Source of the DNA: Bacteroidales bacterium
GTDB lineage: Bacteria > Bacteroidota > Bacteroidia > Bacteroidales > Bacteroidaceae
DNA length: 64,000 nucleotides
Reading direction: 5' to 3'
Assembly (NCBI GenBank): GCA_015060905.1
Contig: SUXQ01000012.1
Location: 1-64,000 of the forward strand
The translations under genes were made by a program, and so were the position numbers. Every line of letters begins with the position of its first letter. The first letter of the stretch is position 1. Of this stretch, positions 50,101 through 60,132 are shown piece by piece. A model generated the notes under the pieces. The model had not been told where the DNA came from and searched no databases. It saw nothing but the letters and a program-made list of their open reading frames with translations.

Positions 50101-51615
50101 ATGATAAGCAAAGCTGACCAGACGTTACTTAAGAAAAAGGGTATTTCGGAGCAGAAAGTTGCCGAGCAGTTGAAGAATTTTGTAACGGGTTTCCCGTTTC
50201 TGAAGATTGAGGCTGCTGCCTCTGTCGAGCATGGTATTCTTGTCCCCGATAAGGATGAGGTTGCTGCTTTTCTCGCTGTTTGGGACGAGTATTGCAAGGC
50301 CGGACACAATATATTGAAGTTTGTTCCCGCTTCGGGTGCTGCCAGCCGTATGTTCAAGGACCTTTTCTCTTTTCTTAGTGGAGAATATGACGAGCCTACG
50401 ACCGATTTTGAGAGGAACTTTTTTAATAATATAGAAAAGTTTGCTTTTTACGAGGAACTTGATGATGTTTGTGTAAAAAACAGTTCGGCGACAATAAAAG
50501 AGCTTGTGGCTGCCGGAAAGTATAAAAGTGTGGTTTTTAATCTTCTTGACTTTACGGGGCTTAACTATGGCTCTTTGCCAAAGGGACTGCTGAAGTTCCA
50601 TGCTTATGATGGTATACAGCGTACTCCGGTCGAGGAGCATTTTGTCGAGGGGGCTCTCTATGCGGCGATGAACGGCAAGGTGCGTCTGCATTTTACAGTG
50701 TCACCCAACCACAGAGCAATGTTCGAGCAGCTTGTTGCTTCGCGCAAGGATCTTTACGAAAAGATGTTCGACGTTGAGTACGAGATTACTTTCTCGGAGC
50801 AGAAACAGAGTACCGACACTATTGCGGTAGATGCTGACAATCAGCCTTTCCGCGAGGGTGGAGCGTTGCTTTTCCGTCCCGGGGGGCACGGTGCGCTCAT
50901 CGAGAATCTTAACGACATTGATGCTGATGTTATTTTTATAAAGAATATCGACAATGTTGTTCCCGACAGACTGAAAGGCGATACTGTTATTTATAAGAAA
51001 CTTATTGCCGGAGTGCTTGTGTCGTTGCAAAAGAAAGCTTTCGAGTATCTGCGTCTGTTGGACTCGGGAAAATATACTCACGAGCAGATTGAGGAGATTA
51101 TTCGTTTCGTGCAGCAGAAATTATATTGTCGCAGTAACGAAATTAAGCATCTTGAGGATTGCAATCTTGTTCTTTATTTGCGCAAGAAGCTTAACCGTCC
51201 GATGCGTGTGTGCGGAATGGTCAAGAATGTGGGCGAGCCGGGCGGCGGTCCTTTCCTTGCTTACAATAGTGACGGGACATATTCGTTGCAGATTCTCGAG
51301 AGTTCGCAAATTGACATGAGCAATGAGAAGGCGCGTACAATGTTCGAGAATGGTACACACTTTAATCCTGTGGACCTTGTTTGTGCTGTTATGAATTATA
51401 AGGGCGAGAAATTCAATCTCCCAGACTATGTGGACCCATCGACAGGCTTTATTTCTCATAAGTCGAAGAATGGTCGCGAGCTTAAGGCTATGGAGCTTCC
51501 GGGCTTGTGGAACGGTGCAATGAGTGATTGGAATACTGTGTTTGTAGAGGTTCCTCTTGTAACATTCAATCCTGTAAAAACTGTAAATGACCTATTGAGG
51601 GACGTGCATCAATAA
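50101..51615 (+). CDS. DUF4301 family protein
   Basis: FVPASGAASRMFKDLFSFL; LPKGLLKFHAYDG; LFRPGGHGALIENLNDIDADVIFIKNIDNVVPD; GEPGGGPF. Confidence 0.85.
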   Translation: MISKADQTLLKKKGISEQKVAEQLKNFVTGFPFLKIEAAASVEHGILVPDKDEVAAFLAVWDEYCKAGHNILKFVPASGAASRMFKDLFSFLSGEYDEPTTDFERNFFNNIEKFAFYEELDDVCVKNSSATIKELVAAGKYKSVVFNLLDFTGLNYGSLPKGLLKFHAYDGIQRTPVEEHFVEGALYAAMNGKVRLHFTVSPNHRAMFEQLVASRKDLYEKMFDVEYEITFSEQKQSTDTIAVDADNQPFREGGALLFRPGGHGALIENLNDIDADVIFIKNIDNVVPDRLKGDTVIYKKLIAGVLVSLQKKAFEYLRLLDSGKYTHEQIEEIIRFVQQKLYCRSNEIKHLEDCNLVLYLRKKLNRPMRVCGMVKNVGEPGGGPFLAYNSDGTYSLQILESSQIDMSNEKARTMFENGTHFNPVDLVCAVMNYKGEKFNLPDYVDPSTGFISHKSKNGRELKAMELPGLWNGAMSDWNTVFVEVPLVTFNPVKTVNDLLRDVHQ

Positions 51616-51618
51616 TGT

Positions 51619-51662
51619 TAAATAGAAAATGGATAAGCAATTGCTTATCCATTTTCTATTTA
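51619..51662. terminator. 44-nt perfect palindrome, probable bidirectional terminator
   Basis: TAAATAGAAAATGGATAAGCAA|TTGCTTATCCATTTTCTATTTA between convergent genes. Confidence 0.75.
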
Positions 51663-51673
51663 TTGTATATTCT

Positions 51674-52357
51674 TTAGAATATTTTTGTCGAGTATCCTAT
51701 GCGTGCATAAATGGTGGTGTTTGCCGAACGTCCAAAGTCGTCGGTCTTTGAATTGTTGAAAATATCACCAAGACCATAATAATATCTGCCTTCAACGAAA
51801 AAATTACCGACTTTTGTCTTAAGCTCGAGTCCTGCGCCTCCCAGAATTCCATAGTCGAATTTGTTGTCTATTTGCTTTCCGTAGATTGCTTGTGTAGCAT
51901 ACGGGCGGCTTTCTATTTCCCACTGCCCTTCGTATGTCTCGCTGTCGTCGAGCAAGAAACTTATCTGTGGGCCGAGGTTTATGAAAAACTGCAATCCGTA
52001 AGGCTCTTTGCCAAAGGATAGGTGGGCAAGAAAGGGTACCTCTATATAGTTTAGGCAGCGGCTGTAACTGTTGCCGGTCTTGTCGTCAAAATCTTCTTTC
52101 CATCCTCGCTGTGCAAAATTGACTTCCAATTGTGCGGCGCATATCATGCTGAAGTATTTTTCGCTTGTGTAACGTATGCTTACACCGCCACCTGCTCCAT
52201 TAAGATAGAATTGTCGTATGGTGGGCTGAAACTCCATTTTGCTGAGATTGAGTCCACCGCCGACGCCTATTTCCAATATGCTGCGAGGCTCCTCAATTTG
52301 TGCTTTTACTCCTAGGGCGAGGATTATTGCTATTATTGCGGTAAGTATTCGTTTCAT
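51674..52357 (-). CDS. PorT-family outer-membrane beta-barrel protein
   Basis: Signal peptide, GVGGGLNLSKMEF, terminal ARIGYSTKIF. Confidence 0.75.
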   Translation of the reverse strand: MKRILTAIIAIILALGVKAQIEEPRSILEIGVGGGLNLSKMEFQPTIRQFYLNGAGGGVSIRYTSEKYFSMICAAQLEVNFAQRGWKEDFDDKTGNSYSRCLNYIEVPFLAHLSFGKEPYGLQFFINLGPQISFLLDDSETYEGQWEIESRPYATQAIYGKQIDNKFDYGILGGAGLELKTKVGNFFVEGRYYYGLGDIFNNSKTDDFGRSANTTIYARIGYSTKIF

Positions 52358-53781
52358 TGGTCTAAGTCTATTTTTATTATTTTGTATTCGGGTGAGTAGT
52401 GCACAAAGTATACTTTGTCGTTTATGTAGCCTCCTCGATTGTTGTTCCTTGTAAAATTAAAGCCTGATTGTGTGGGGATAAACTTTACGTTGTTTATATT
52501 TTCGGCCATCTTTGTGCCGTATGTGCTTACTGCTTTCAGAAAGTAGTAGCCAATGTCGTATCCTAACATGCCGTAGCGTGGGTATCTGTTCTGCATGCTG
52601 CGATTGTACCAGCTTGCGTATCTTGTTTGTATGTCCACTGCTTCGGGCAGTATGTTGTTTGTGAAGAATGAGGTGTAGAAATATGTGTCTACTTCGTACA
52701 TTGCTTCGAGGTTGTTTGCTGCATATATTTGCCATTCGGGGTAGCCGAAAAGGGTAAATTCGGGTATTGTGCTCAGTGTGTCGCGCTTGAGGACGAGGAG
52801 TGTGGGTAGTATGGTGTTGAATGTTTCTACTTTGCTTGATGTGGGGATGAAGATGTTTGTTGTTTCGGGCTTCATGCAGCTTGAGATGTAGTCGGTACCG
52901 TTTCCGGCGGCCATGCTTGTGAGGCTGTCGGTGATAATTTCTGTGTAGCTGATGTTGCTTTTCTTTATGCTCTCTTTCAGTTGTGTCGCAAAATCTTTTT
53001 CTTCAATTTCGTGCTCGTTCTTGACGAATATGATATTTGCGTCGGAGTATATTTCTATGAATTTTTCAACGCTTTTTTCTATTATGTATTTTTGTAGTGC
53101 GTTGGCTATATATGCTTGGGGGGTTGAGTATATTTCTTCCTCTTTTACAGTGAATGGTAGCACTAAAGGTATGTTGTGCTGTTTGGCAAACTGTGCAAGT
53201 TGTTTGTTGTGTGTGGGGTAGAGTGCGCCGAAGATTATGTCGCAGTCGTCGAGGCTGCCTCCGGCGATGAGCTTGTCAAGGCTCTCGGTTGATTCTCCCG
53301 AATCGTACGTGTGTATGTCGAATGAGTGTCCTTCGTTTTTAAGGGCCTCTACGGCGAGCAGAAATCCTTGATAGAATTCTATCATTCGTTCTTGCTCCGA
53401 GGGGGCGTATTTATCGAGCATGAAGGGGAGTATGACTGCGGCTTTTATTATTTTGGTTGTTTCTTTTTTTATTGTCGGTTGTTCTACTTGTTTTACGGTG
53501 TCTTGTTTTATTTCTTGCTCTTTACTTGTGGAAATAGGGATGTATAGTTTCATTCCCTTTTTTAGTTTTTTGTCTTTAAGAGCAGGATTGAGTTCTATAA
53601 TTTCTTTGGGCGTAACATTGTATTTCGACGCTATTTTGTAGAGACTTTCGTCTTTGTTTACAATGTGTATGGACGCGATTTTTGTCTCCATCTGTGTGGG
53701 GATGGTTATCGCTTCTTTAACTTTTGTGGTACAGCCGGCAAGCAGGATTATTGCTGCTATTATTGTAAATAAATGTTTCAT
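52354..53781 (-). CDS. LysM (one copy) plus periplasmic-binding-like domain lipoprotein
   Basis: LLAGCTTK lipobox; one LysM (HIVNKDESLYKIASKYNVTPKEIIELNP); then AAVILPFMLDKYAPSEQERMIEFYQGFLLAVEALK. Confidence 0.85.
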   Translation of the reverse strand: MKHLFTIIAAIILLAGCTTKVKEAITIPTQMETKIASIHIVNKDESLYKIASKYNVTPKEIIELNPALKDKKLKKGMKLYIPISTSKEQEIKQDTVKQVEQPTIKKETTKIIKAAVILPFMLDKYAPSEQERMIEFYQGFLLAVEALKNEGHSFDIHTYDSGESTESLDKLIAGGSLDDCDIIFGALYPTHNKQLAQFAKQHNIPLVLPFTVKEEEIYSTPQAYIANALQKYIIEKSVEKFIEIYSDANIIFVKNEHEIEEKDFATQLKESIKKSNISYTEIITDSLTSMAAGNGTDYISSCMKPETTNIFIPTSSKVETFNTILPTLLVLKRDTLSTIPEFTLFGYPEWQIYAANNLEAMYEVDTYFYTSFFTNNILPEAVDIQTRYASWYNRSMQNRYPRYGMLGYDIGYYFLKAVSTYGTKMAENINNVKFIPTQSGFNFTRNNNRGGYINDKVYFVHYSPEYKIIKIDLDQ

Positions 53782-55613
53782 TTGTCAAAATCTATTTTTT
53801 CTACTTTATATTCGGGTGTGTAGTGTACAAAGTATATTTTCTTATTAACAAATCCGCCCCAATTGTTTACTCGCTCGAACTTGAATCCTGTCTGTATGGG
53901 GGTGAAGGTTACATTATTGATGTTGTCGGCCATATTTTTACCGTATTTGCCGGCTGCTAGCAGGAAACAGTATCCTGTGTCGTATCCTAACATGCTGTAT
54001 CGCGGGTAGATATTTTGATACATGTGACTGTACCATTCTGTGTAGCTTTGTTGGAAACGTGCAGTTTCGGCAAAGGATGCGTGGCTGAAGAATGAGGTGT
54101 AGAAGTATGTGCCTACTTCGTACATCTTACTCTGCATGTTGCTTGCGTATATTTGCCATTCGGGGTAACCGAATAGTGTAAATTCGGGTATTTCGTTTAT
54201 TGTGTCGTTCTTCATCAGCAGCAATGGGGAGAGCAGTGACGAGAGGGTTGTCTCGCTTCCCGAGGTGGGGATGAATATGTTTTTTCGGTCGCTCTTCATG
54301 GCTGTTTTTATTGAGAGGTAGTCGGGTTCTTGCCCGGTAAATAGTTCCATGGAGAGTGTTGTATGGGGTTGTTTGTTCTTGTCTAAACTTTTTTTGAGGG
54401 TGCTGACAAATTCTTTTTTATTGTTGTTGTCGTTTTCTACAAATATGATGTTTGCATCCGAGAATTTGCGGGTAAAATGGTCTATTACTTCGGAGAAGAA
54501 GTAGGATTGCATGGTGTTTACTACGTACACCATTGGGTTGCGGAATATTTCGTCTTCTTTGGATGTGAAGGGTATTACTAATGGTATTTCTTTTTTCTTT
54601 GCAAACTGTGCAAGTTGTTTATTGTGTGATGGGTAGAGTGCGCCGAAGATGATGTTTGCATCGTCGAGCTTGCCACTGTCGAGCAATGGGGCGAGGCTGT
54701 TGCTCTCTTTTCCCGAGTCGTATGTGTTTATTTCGAATGAGTATCCATATTGTTTCAGGCGTTCTACGGCCATAAGGAATCCTTCGTAGTATTCGACCAT
54801 GCGTGTCTGCTCGGTGGGCGAGTATGTGCCTAGCATGAATGGTAGTACTACGGCTACTTTCAGTGCTTGACCTTTTTCTTGATTGTTTTTATTCTCTTCT
54901 TCCTCTATCTTACGAAATATTTCGGCGTTACTTTGTTCCTTCTCTATTTTCTTTTTTTCTTGCTCGGCTTTTTGGGCAAGCTCTTGTTTAGAGTAGGGGA
55001 TTGCTATGATGCTTTTGCGTTTGAGTTTCTTTTTCTTTATTTCGGGATTGGCGGCAAGAAGTTCCTCCTCGGTAATGCCGTAGCGACGGGCAAGACTGTA
55101 TAGTGTTTCGCCTTTTTCTACTTTGTGGGTGGTGCGTATCTCTGTTTCTGTTCTGTTTTTTTCTTCTTCTTGTGGTTGTACGGGGCTGATAGGTTGTTGC
55201 ACTGTTTGTGTGCGTGGTATTAATATAACCTCGCCTGCGCGGAAATTGCCGATGCTGAGCCCGGGATTGGCTGCACATATTTCCTGCGGTGTTATTCCGT
55301 ATTTTTGTCCCAGACGATAAAGTGTTTCGCCCGGTTGTATTGTGTGATAGCGTTTTTCGTTATTTTCGTTGGCAGTTGTCTCCTCCTTCTTCTTTTGTGC
55401 TATTTTAAGTTTGTAGCCTATTGCAAGCTTTTGGGTACATTCGGGGTTTAGGGCTATAATGTCGTTTACGCTCACTTCGTACATGCGCGAGATTGAGTAG
55501 AGTGTTTGTCCCTTACTGACGGTGTGTGTAAAGTAGCTGTCATTCTGCGCTTTTAGGGCGAATGTACCGATTATCAGGCAGATGAAATATATTATTGCTC
55601 TTTTGCGGCTCAT
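53778..55613 (-). CDS. LysM (three copies) plus periplasmic-binding-like domain protein
   Basis: LysM units HTVSKGQTLYSIS, HTIQPGETLYRLG, HKVEKGETLYSLA; then VAVVLPFMLGTYSPTEQTRMVEYYEGFLMAVERLK. Confidence 0.88.
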   Translation of the reverse strand: MSRKRAIIYFICLIIGTFALKAQNDSYFTHTVSKGQTLYSISRMYEVSVNDIIALNPECTQKLAIGYKLKIAQKKKEETTANENNEKRYHTIQPGETLYRLGQKYGITPQEICAANPGLSIGNFRAGEVILIPRTQTVQQPISPVQPQEEEKNRTETEIRTTHKVEKGETLYSLARRYGITEEELLAANPEIKKKKLKRKSIIAIPYSKQELAQKAEQEKKKIEKEQSNAEIFRKIEEEENKNNQEKGQALKVAVVLPFMLGTYSPTEQTRMVEYYEGFLMAVERLKQYGYSFEINTYDSGKESNSLAPLLDSGKLDDANIIFGALYPSHNKQLAQFAKKKEIPLVIPFTSKEDEIFRNPMVYVVNTMQSYFFSEVIDHFTRKFSDANIIFVENDNNNKKEFVSTLKKSLDKNKQPHTTLSMELFTGQEPDYLSIKTAMKSDRKNIFIPTSGSETTLSSLLSPLLLMKNDTINEIPEFTLFGYPEWQIYASNMQSKMYEVGTYFYTSFFSHASFAETARFQQSYTEWYSHMYQNIYPRYSMLGYDTGYCFLLAAGKYGKNMADNINNVTFTPIQTGFKFERVNNWGGFVNKKIYFVHYTPEYKVEKIDFDK

Positions 55614-55791
55614 TTGTATTGGGTGTAATTGATTGTTGCCTATAATGATGGAATTAATTTGCAAATTTATAAAAAATCATTGAATAACCGCATAAAATAT
55701 TTGTGAATAGTGTGTGCCCATATTTTTGCTTCGTTTTTCGCATGAGTCATGCTGCAAGAATAAGGGAATTTGTGCCCCACATCGCACACGT

Positions 55792-55847
55792 AGCAAAAAC
55801 CCCTGTTCCCGAACTTGCACAGGAACAGGGGTTTTTGCTTTTTTTTA
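55792..55847. terminator. Terminator hairpin AGCAAAAACCCCTGTTCC/GGAACAGGGGTTTTTGCT with T-run
   Basis: 18-bp perfect arms. Confidence 0.8.
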
Positions 55848-55913
55848 TGTGTGACTTATAAAGTTGTCAGCATAAATTCTTGTTATTTTTACAGTATCAT
55901 TAAAATAGAACTA

Positions 55914-57413
55914 TTACTTATTCAATGCCTTCTGAATAATCTTCTCCATTACTATATAACCGGCCTTGTTGGGGTGAATGGGGTCTTGCTGATACTCTTT
56001 CTTCATGGCAGAATTCTCATCGGCCATAGGAGTGAAATAATCAACATACTCTACACCCTCGGTCTTTTCGGCATACTCGCGCAACCACTTGTTGATGGTA
56101 GCGATTGAACTGATAGCTCTTTCTCTGTCAATTTCCCATGACCAACTGTATCTGTCGCCGGGGAGGATAGAGCAAAGGTAGGGCTTGATGCCGTTTGCCA
56201 ATGCAAGTTCAGCCATTGATACAATGTTGCCAAAAATGTGCTCGAGAGCCACAAAGCCTTGATTCATGGCAATGTCGTTGGTGCCGGCGAGAATAACAAC
56301 CTTTTCGGGCTTATGGTTGATAACGTCGGGACGGAAACGTGCGAGCATTTGGGCTGTCACCTGTCCGCTGATGCCGCGACAAATGTATCCGGGGTTTTTC
56401 TCGAAGAATTCCGGATAGTGGTGCTTCCAACCTTCTGTGATAGAGTTACCCATGAATACTACTTTAGCATCCTTAACGGTTGTATTATCCTTTGCATAGC
56501 GACGGTAGTTTGCCCAATCTTCGGGTGAGCGCAAGCGAGGAAGTTCCAATGTTGTTGTTACAGGGAAGTGGTCAGATGCCATGTGAATCTGATGAGACTG
56601 TTTCCCTTTGCCTGTCTCGCTCCAGTATGCGTAAGGCAGAATACCGTATTTGTATACGTAGAAGCGTTCCGAAATGAAAATGTGGTCGATGCGGCTGTCC
56701 GAGTATTTGTTTGCGTCGAAGCCGTTGGTAGTACCATTGGTCACAATCTTGCGGTTGGTCTTGTTGATAGCATCGATGAATGCACCGGGCGCTGTAAGAA
56801 TACCATAAATTTCATTGTGTTGGTCTACGTTGAAGTCACCGGTAAGAATGTAAGGCTCCTCGCCACACATTTCCTTGACCTTGGCAATCACAAGTTTTGC
56901 GCTCTCGCGGCGTGCCTGTGTGCCTATGTGGTCCATGTGAAGGTTGAACATCCAAAATTTCCATTTTGTATTCTTGTCCTCGAACTGTGCCCATGTGCAG
57001 ATGCGGGGAGCTGCAGCGTCCCAACCTATGGAACCTACCTTGTCGGGGGTCTCTGAGAGCCAGAAAGTGCCGCTCTTCAAGCAGCGCATTCTGCTCTTCT
57101 TGTAGAGGATTGGGGCATATTCACCCTTCTTCTTGCCATCGTCACGACCTACACCTATAAATTCATACTCATTCAGCCCTGCCTTTAGCTCTTCTAACTG
57201 ATTGTTTAATACCTCTTGCAGGCCTACGAGGTCCCACCATTCGTAATAGATAAGGTTGCGGATGTGCTGTGCGCGCTGTTCCCATCCATTACCTTTCTTT
57301 GCATCGTTAGGCTCGTCGTAACGGATGTTATACTGACCTACGGTGAATGTTCTCTGCGCTCCGGCCACGAGAGTCACGAGGAACAAAGAATATGTGATTA
57401 ATAAACGTTTCAT
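55914..57413 (-). CDS. Endonuclease/exonuclease/phosphatase domain fused to SGNH/GDSL hydrolase
   Basis: N-terminal VGQYNIRYD...GLQEV...GDFNVDQ...SDHFPV; C-terminal VVFMGNSITEGW...LAGTNDIA...DPIHPNKAGY. Confidence 0.9.
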   Translation of the reverse strand: MKRLLITYSLFLVTLVAGAQRTFTVGQYNIRYDEPNDAKKGNGWEQRAQHIRNLIYYEWWDLVGLQEVLNNQLEELKAGLNEYEFIGVGRDDGKKKGEYAPILYKKSRMRCLKSGTFWLSETPDKVGSIGWDAAAPRICTWAQFEDKNTKWKFWMFNLHMDHIGTQARRESAKLVIAKVKEMCGEEPYILTGDFNVDQHNEIYGILTAPGAFIDAINKTNRKIVTNGTTNGFDANKYSDSRIDHIFISERFYVYKYGILPYAYWSETGKGKQSHQIHMASDHFPVTTTLELPRLRSPEDWANYRRYAKDNTTVKDAKVVFMGNSITEGWKHHYPEFFEKNPGYICRGISGQVTAQMLARFRPDVINHKPEKVVILAGTNDIAMNQGFVALEHIFGNIVSMAELALANGIKPYLCSILPGDRYSWSWEIDRERAISSIATINKWLREYAEKTEGVEYVDYFTPMADENSAMKKEYQQDPIHPNKAGYIVMEKIIQKALNK

Positions 57414-57451
57414 AATTTAAATTCCCGAATTCATATGTTTTAAGGAATATA

Positions 57452-58858
57452 TTATTTCACTTTGATGCTATTTAGAAGATCGAGTTTACCGTCGTTAACA
57501 ACCTTCAATATGAGCTCTCCAAAGAGACCATTAACCCAAGCGAACCATGAACGTGTGTAGTTTGCAGGGTCGTTTACGTTGAATGACTCGTGCATGAATC
57601 CTGTACCTGCATCAGTAGTCATGAGAATTTCGATGCAACGTTTGATTTCTGCATCGTCGTTGCTGGTAAGCGCGCGTGTGATAAGGCTCATAGGCCACGC
57701 CATGTCATAACCAATGTGGGGGCCACCGATGCCTTCGCCGGCGGTACCTTTGAAGAAATAGGGGTTGCTGTCGCTCCATACAAAGCGACGAGTATTCTGA
57801 TAGATGGGGTCGTCAGCAGGAACGTCGCCAAGATATGCCATAGCTTGAAGGCTGGGAATGTTGGCATCGTCCATAAGCAGTTGGTTGCCGAAGCCATCAA
57901 CCTCGAATGCGTATATCTTGCCGAATTCGGGGTGATTGTGGATAGCGTATTTCTTCAAAGCTGCCTCAACCTCGTCGGCAAGTTCTGTGCATTGTTTGGC
58001 AAGGTCTTCACGCTTGTTTACTTTTGTAAGAATATCAGCAGCCTTTCTCAGTGAAGTTACTGCAAAGAAGTTTGAAGGCACTAGGAACTGAAGGATGGTA
58101 GCGTCGTCCGAGGGGCGGAAGGTTGATACAATAAGACCTACGGGTTTTACAGGGGCGCCTTTACCATTGTTACCTACTGTGTCAAATGCACGGTCGGTCT
58201 TACGTTTGAATGTATAGGGGCCTACGCCTTCCTTACGCTGCTGCTCGCGGAAGGTCTTAAGTGTGAGCTGTATACTCTGGAGCCACTCTTCGCCGAAGAT
58301 AGACGCATCGCCCGAAATTTTCCAATATTCGTATGCCAGACGGATGGGGTAACAGTGTGAGTCTATTTCCCATTTGCGCTCGTGCACGCCGGGTTTCATA
58401 TCTGTTTGGTCGGATGCCCATTCGCCCACTTTGTCTGCCTCTTTGTAGAATGCATTTGCATAGGGGTCGAGGATGATGCAGCGGAACTGACGCAAGATAA
58501 CGCCGGCAATTAATTTACGCAGAGCCTCGTCGTCATTTATAAAGGGGAGGTAGGTCCATACTTGTGCACCTGAGTCGCGCAACCACATTGCGTGAATGTC
58601 GCCGGTGTACACAAATGCATCGCCCTCGCCATTGGGGTGTATTGTAGTGTCCAAAGTGTTAGGCAAGCAGTTGGCAAACATCCAAGCTAACTTCTTGTTT
58701 TTCAACTTTGCAGTAATTTCTGCAATTTTAGCATCTACGGCTTCAGACACGAAAAGTCTGTTGGCCTTCTCGGGACGGCATGATTTATAGTCCTTTGATG
58801 TACAAGAGATTGATGTTAGCAGAAGAACTGCGAGCATACAAATTTTTGAGATTCTCAT
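57452..58858 (-). CDS. Glycoside hydrolase family 125 (exo-alpha-1,6-mannosidase)
   Basis: NTLDTTIHP...DAFVYTGDIHAMWLRDSGAQVWTYLPF; MKPGVHERKWEIDSHCYPIRLAYEYWK; GIGGPHIGYDMAWPMSLI. Confidence 0.9.
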   Translation of the reverse strand: MRISKICMLAVLLLTSISCTSKDYKSCRPEKANRLFVSEAVDAKIAEITAKLKNKKLAWMFANCLPNTLDTTIHPNGEGDAFVYTGDIHAMWLRDSGAQVWTYLPFINDDEALRKLIAGVILRQFRCIILDPYANAFYKEADKVGEWASDQTDMKPGVHERKWEIDSHCYPIRLAYEYWKISGDASIFGEEWLQSIQLTLKTFREQQRKEGVGPYTFKRKTDRAFDTVGNNGKGAPVKPVGLIVSTFRPSDDATILQFLVPSNFFAVTSLRKAADILTKVNKREDLAKQCTELADEVEAALKKYAIHNHPEFGKIYAFEVDGFGNQLLMDDANIPSLQAMAYLGDVPADDPIYQNTRRFVWSDSNPYFFKGTAGEGIGGPHIGYDMAWPMSLITRALTSNDDAEIKRCIEILMTTDAGTGFMHESFNVNDPANYTRSWFAWVNGLFGELILKVVNDGKLDLLNSIKVK

Positions 58859-59112
58859 AAATAAAACTAATTTAGATTAATATATGTTGCAAATATATAC
58901 TTTTTTATTTAAAAACGTACATAAATATTCTTGCGTTTTACAGGTAATCCCAATTACAACTGGATATTTGTTTATAGCGATGATGATTTTTTGGTGCTAT
59001 TTTAAAAGAGTTTCACAAATTAAGCATTATCTTTGCCTATTAAATAGCAAAGGGGTTTGTTTTTGTCTTTAAAAAATAAGCAAATTTTTATACTTTGCGT
59101 CTTTGTCTTGCT

Positions 59113-60060
59113 ATGGTGAATTTTAATTATAAAATGATACGTGCGCTGTGGAGGTTAGGAGCATTGCTCCCGTTTAAATTTCTTTATCTGTTTAGCGACA
59201 TTGTTTACTTGATTATTTATTATGTTGCGCGTTACCGTCGCAAAATTGTACGCGATAATCTTGTGAATTCTTTTCCCGAAAAGTCTTTGGCTGAAATTAT
59301 TGTGATTGAGAAGAAGTTCTACTCCTCTTTTTGTGACTATATGGTCGAGACTGTAAAGTTGATGCGTATGAGTCCCGAGAGGATAAAAAAGCATATGCGT
59401 TTCGAGGGGGTGGATGAACTTGAGCAGATGCTTTCGGGCGAGGGAAAGTCGAGCATGGTGTATATTGGACATCTTTTTAATTGGGAGTTTATTACCTCTT
59501 TGCCTTTGCATTTTAAGAATCCCGATGTTCGATTCGGGCAAATTTATCATCCTTTGGCAAGCAAGGCTATGGATGATCTGTTTCTTGAACTGCGCGGGCA
59601 GTATGGCTCGGAGAGTATTGCCATGAAAAATACTCTGCGACGCATATTGGAATTGAGTAATCAGAAAAAGCCATTTGTGATTGGTGCCATTGCCGACCAG
59701 GTTCCTACGTGGGAATCTATTAAACATTGGCTGACATTTTTCCACAGAGATACTCCTGTATTTACCGGTTCCGAGAAGATTGCTCGTCGCATAGGCAGCA
59801 GTGCTTATTATCTTGCGTTGCGTCGCGAGAAACGTGGGTATTATGTTGCAACTTTTCATCTTATCTGTGAAGATGCTTCGCTGCTCGAAGAGAATGAGGT
59901 TACAAACAGGTATTTTACTTTGCTGGAAGAGAATATTAAGGAAGAGCCTTATTTGTGGCTGTGGACACACAAACGTTGGAAGCGTACCCGTCAGGGGCAC
60001 ATTGAGCGTGAGGCTCGACGTGCACGCGACCTGCAAAGATTGGCTGAAAAGAATATGTAA
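59113..60060 (+). CDS. Lysophospholipid/lipid A acyltransferase family (LpxL/HtrB-like)
   Basis: YYVARYRRKIVRDNLVNSFPEKSLAEI; VYIGHLFNWEF; IYHPLASKAMDDLFLELRGQYG. Confidence 0.88.
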   Translation: MVNFNYKMIRALWRLGALLPFKFLYLFSDIVYLIIYYVARYRRKIVRDNLVNSFPEKSLAEIIVIEKKFYSSFCDYMVETVKLMRMSPERIKKHMRFEGVDELEQMLSGEGKSSMVYIGHLFNWEFITSLPLHFKNPDVRFGQIYHPLASKAMDDLFLELRGQYGSESIAMKNTLRRILELSNQKKPFVIGAIADQVPTWESIKHWLTFFHRDTPVFTGSEKIARRIGSSAYYLALRREKRGYYVATFHLICEDASLLEENEVTNRYFTLLEENIKEEPYLWLWTHKRWKRTRQGHIEREARRARDLQRLAEKNM

Positions 60061-60061
60061 A

Positions 60062-60108
60062 AAACAAAGGAGTGTCACTTTTAAAATTTGTCACTCCTTT
60101 GTTTTTTT
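60062..60108 (+). terminator. Terminator AAACAAAGGAGTG/CACTCCTTTGTTT with T-run
   Basis: 13-bp arms and T-run after the acyltransferase. Confidence 0.75.
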
Positions 60109-60132
60109 GTACGATTAGTTTAAAGTTCGTAA

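Noticed and set aside
59030-59060. TATCTTTGCCTATTAAATAGCAAAG, a box followed by a hairpin, resembling the start of the dispersed element
   Set aside because: The CTGCACTC core and the second box at 76-85 bp are missing; more likely an ordinary promoter region.
59155-60078. 307-aa antisense ORF over the LpxL-like acyltransferase
   Set aside because: Antisense shadow of a well-supported gene.
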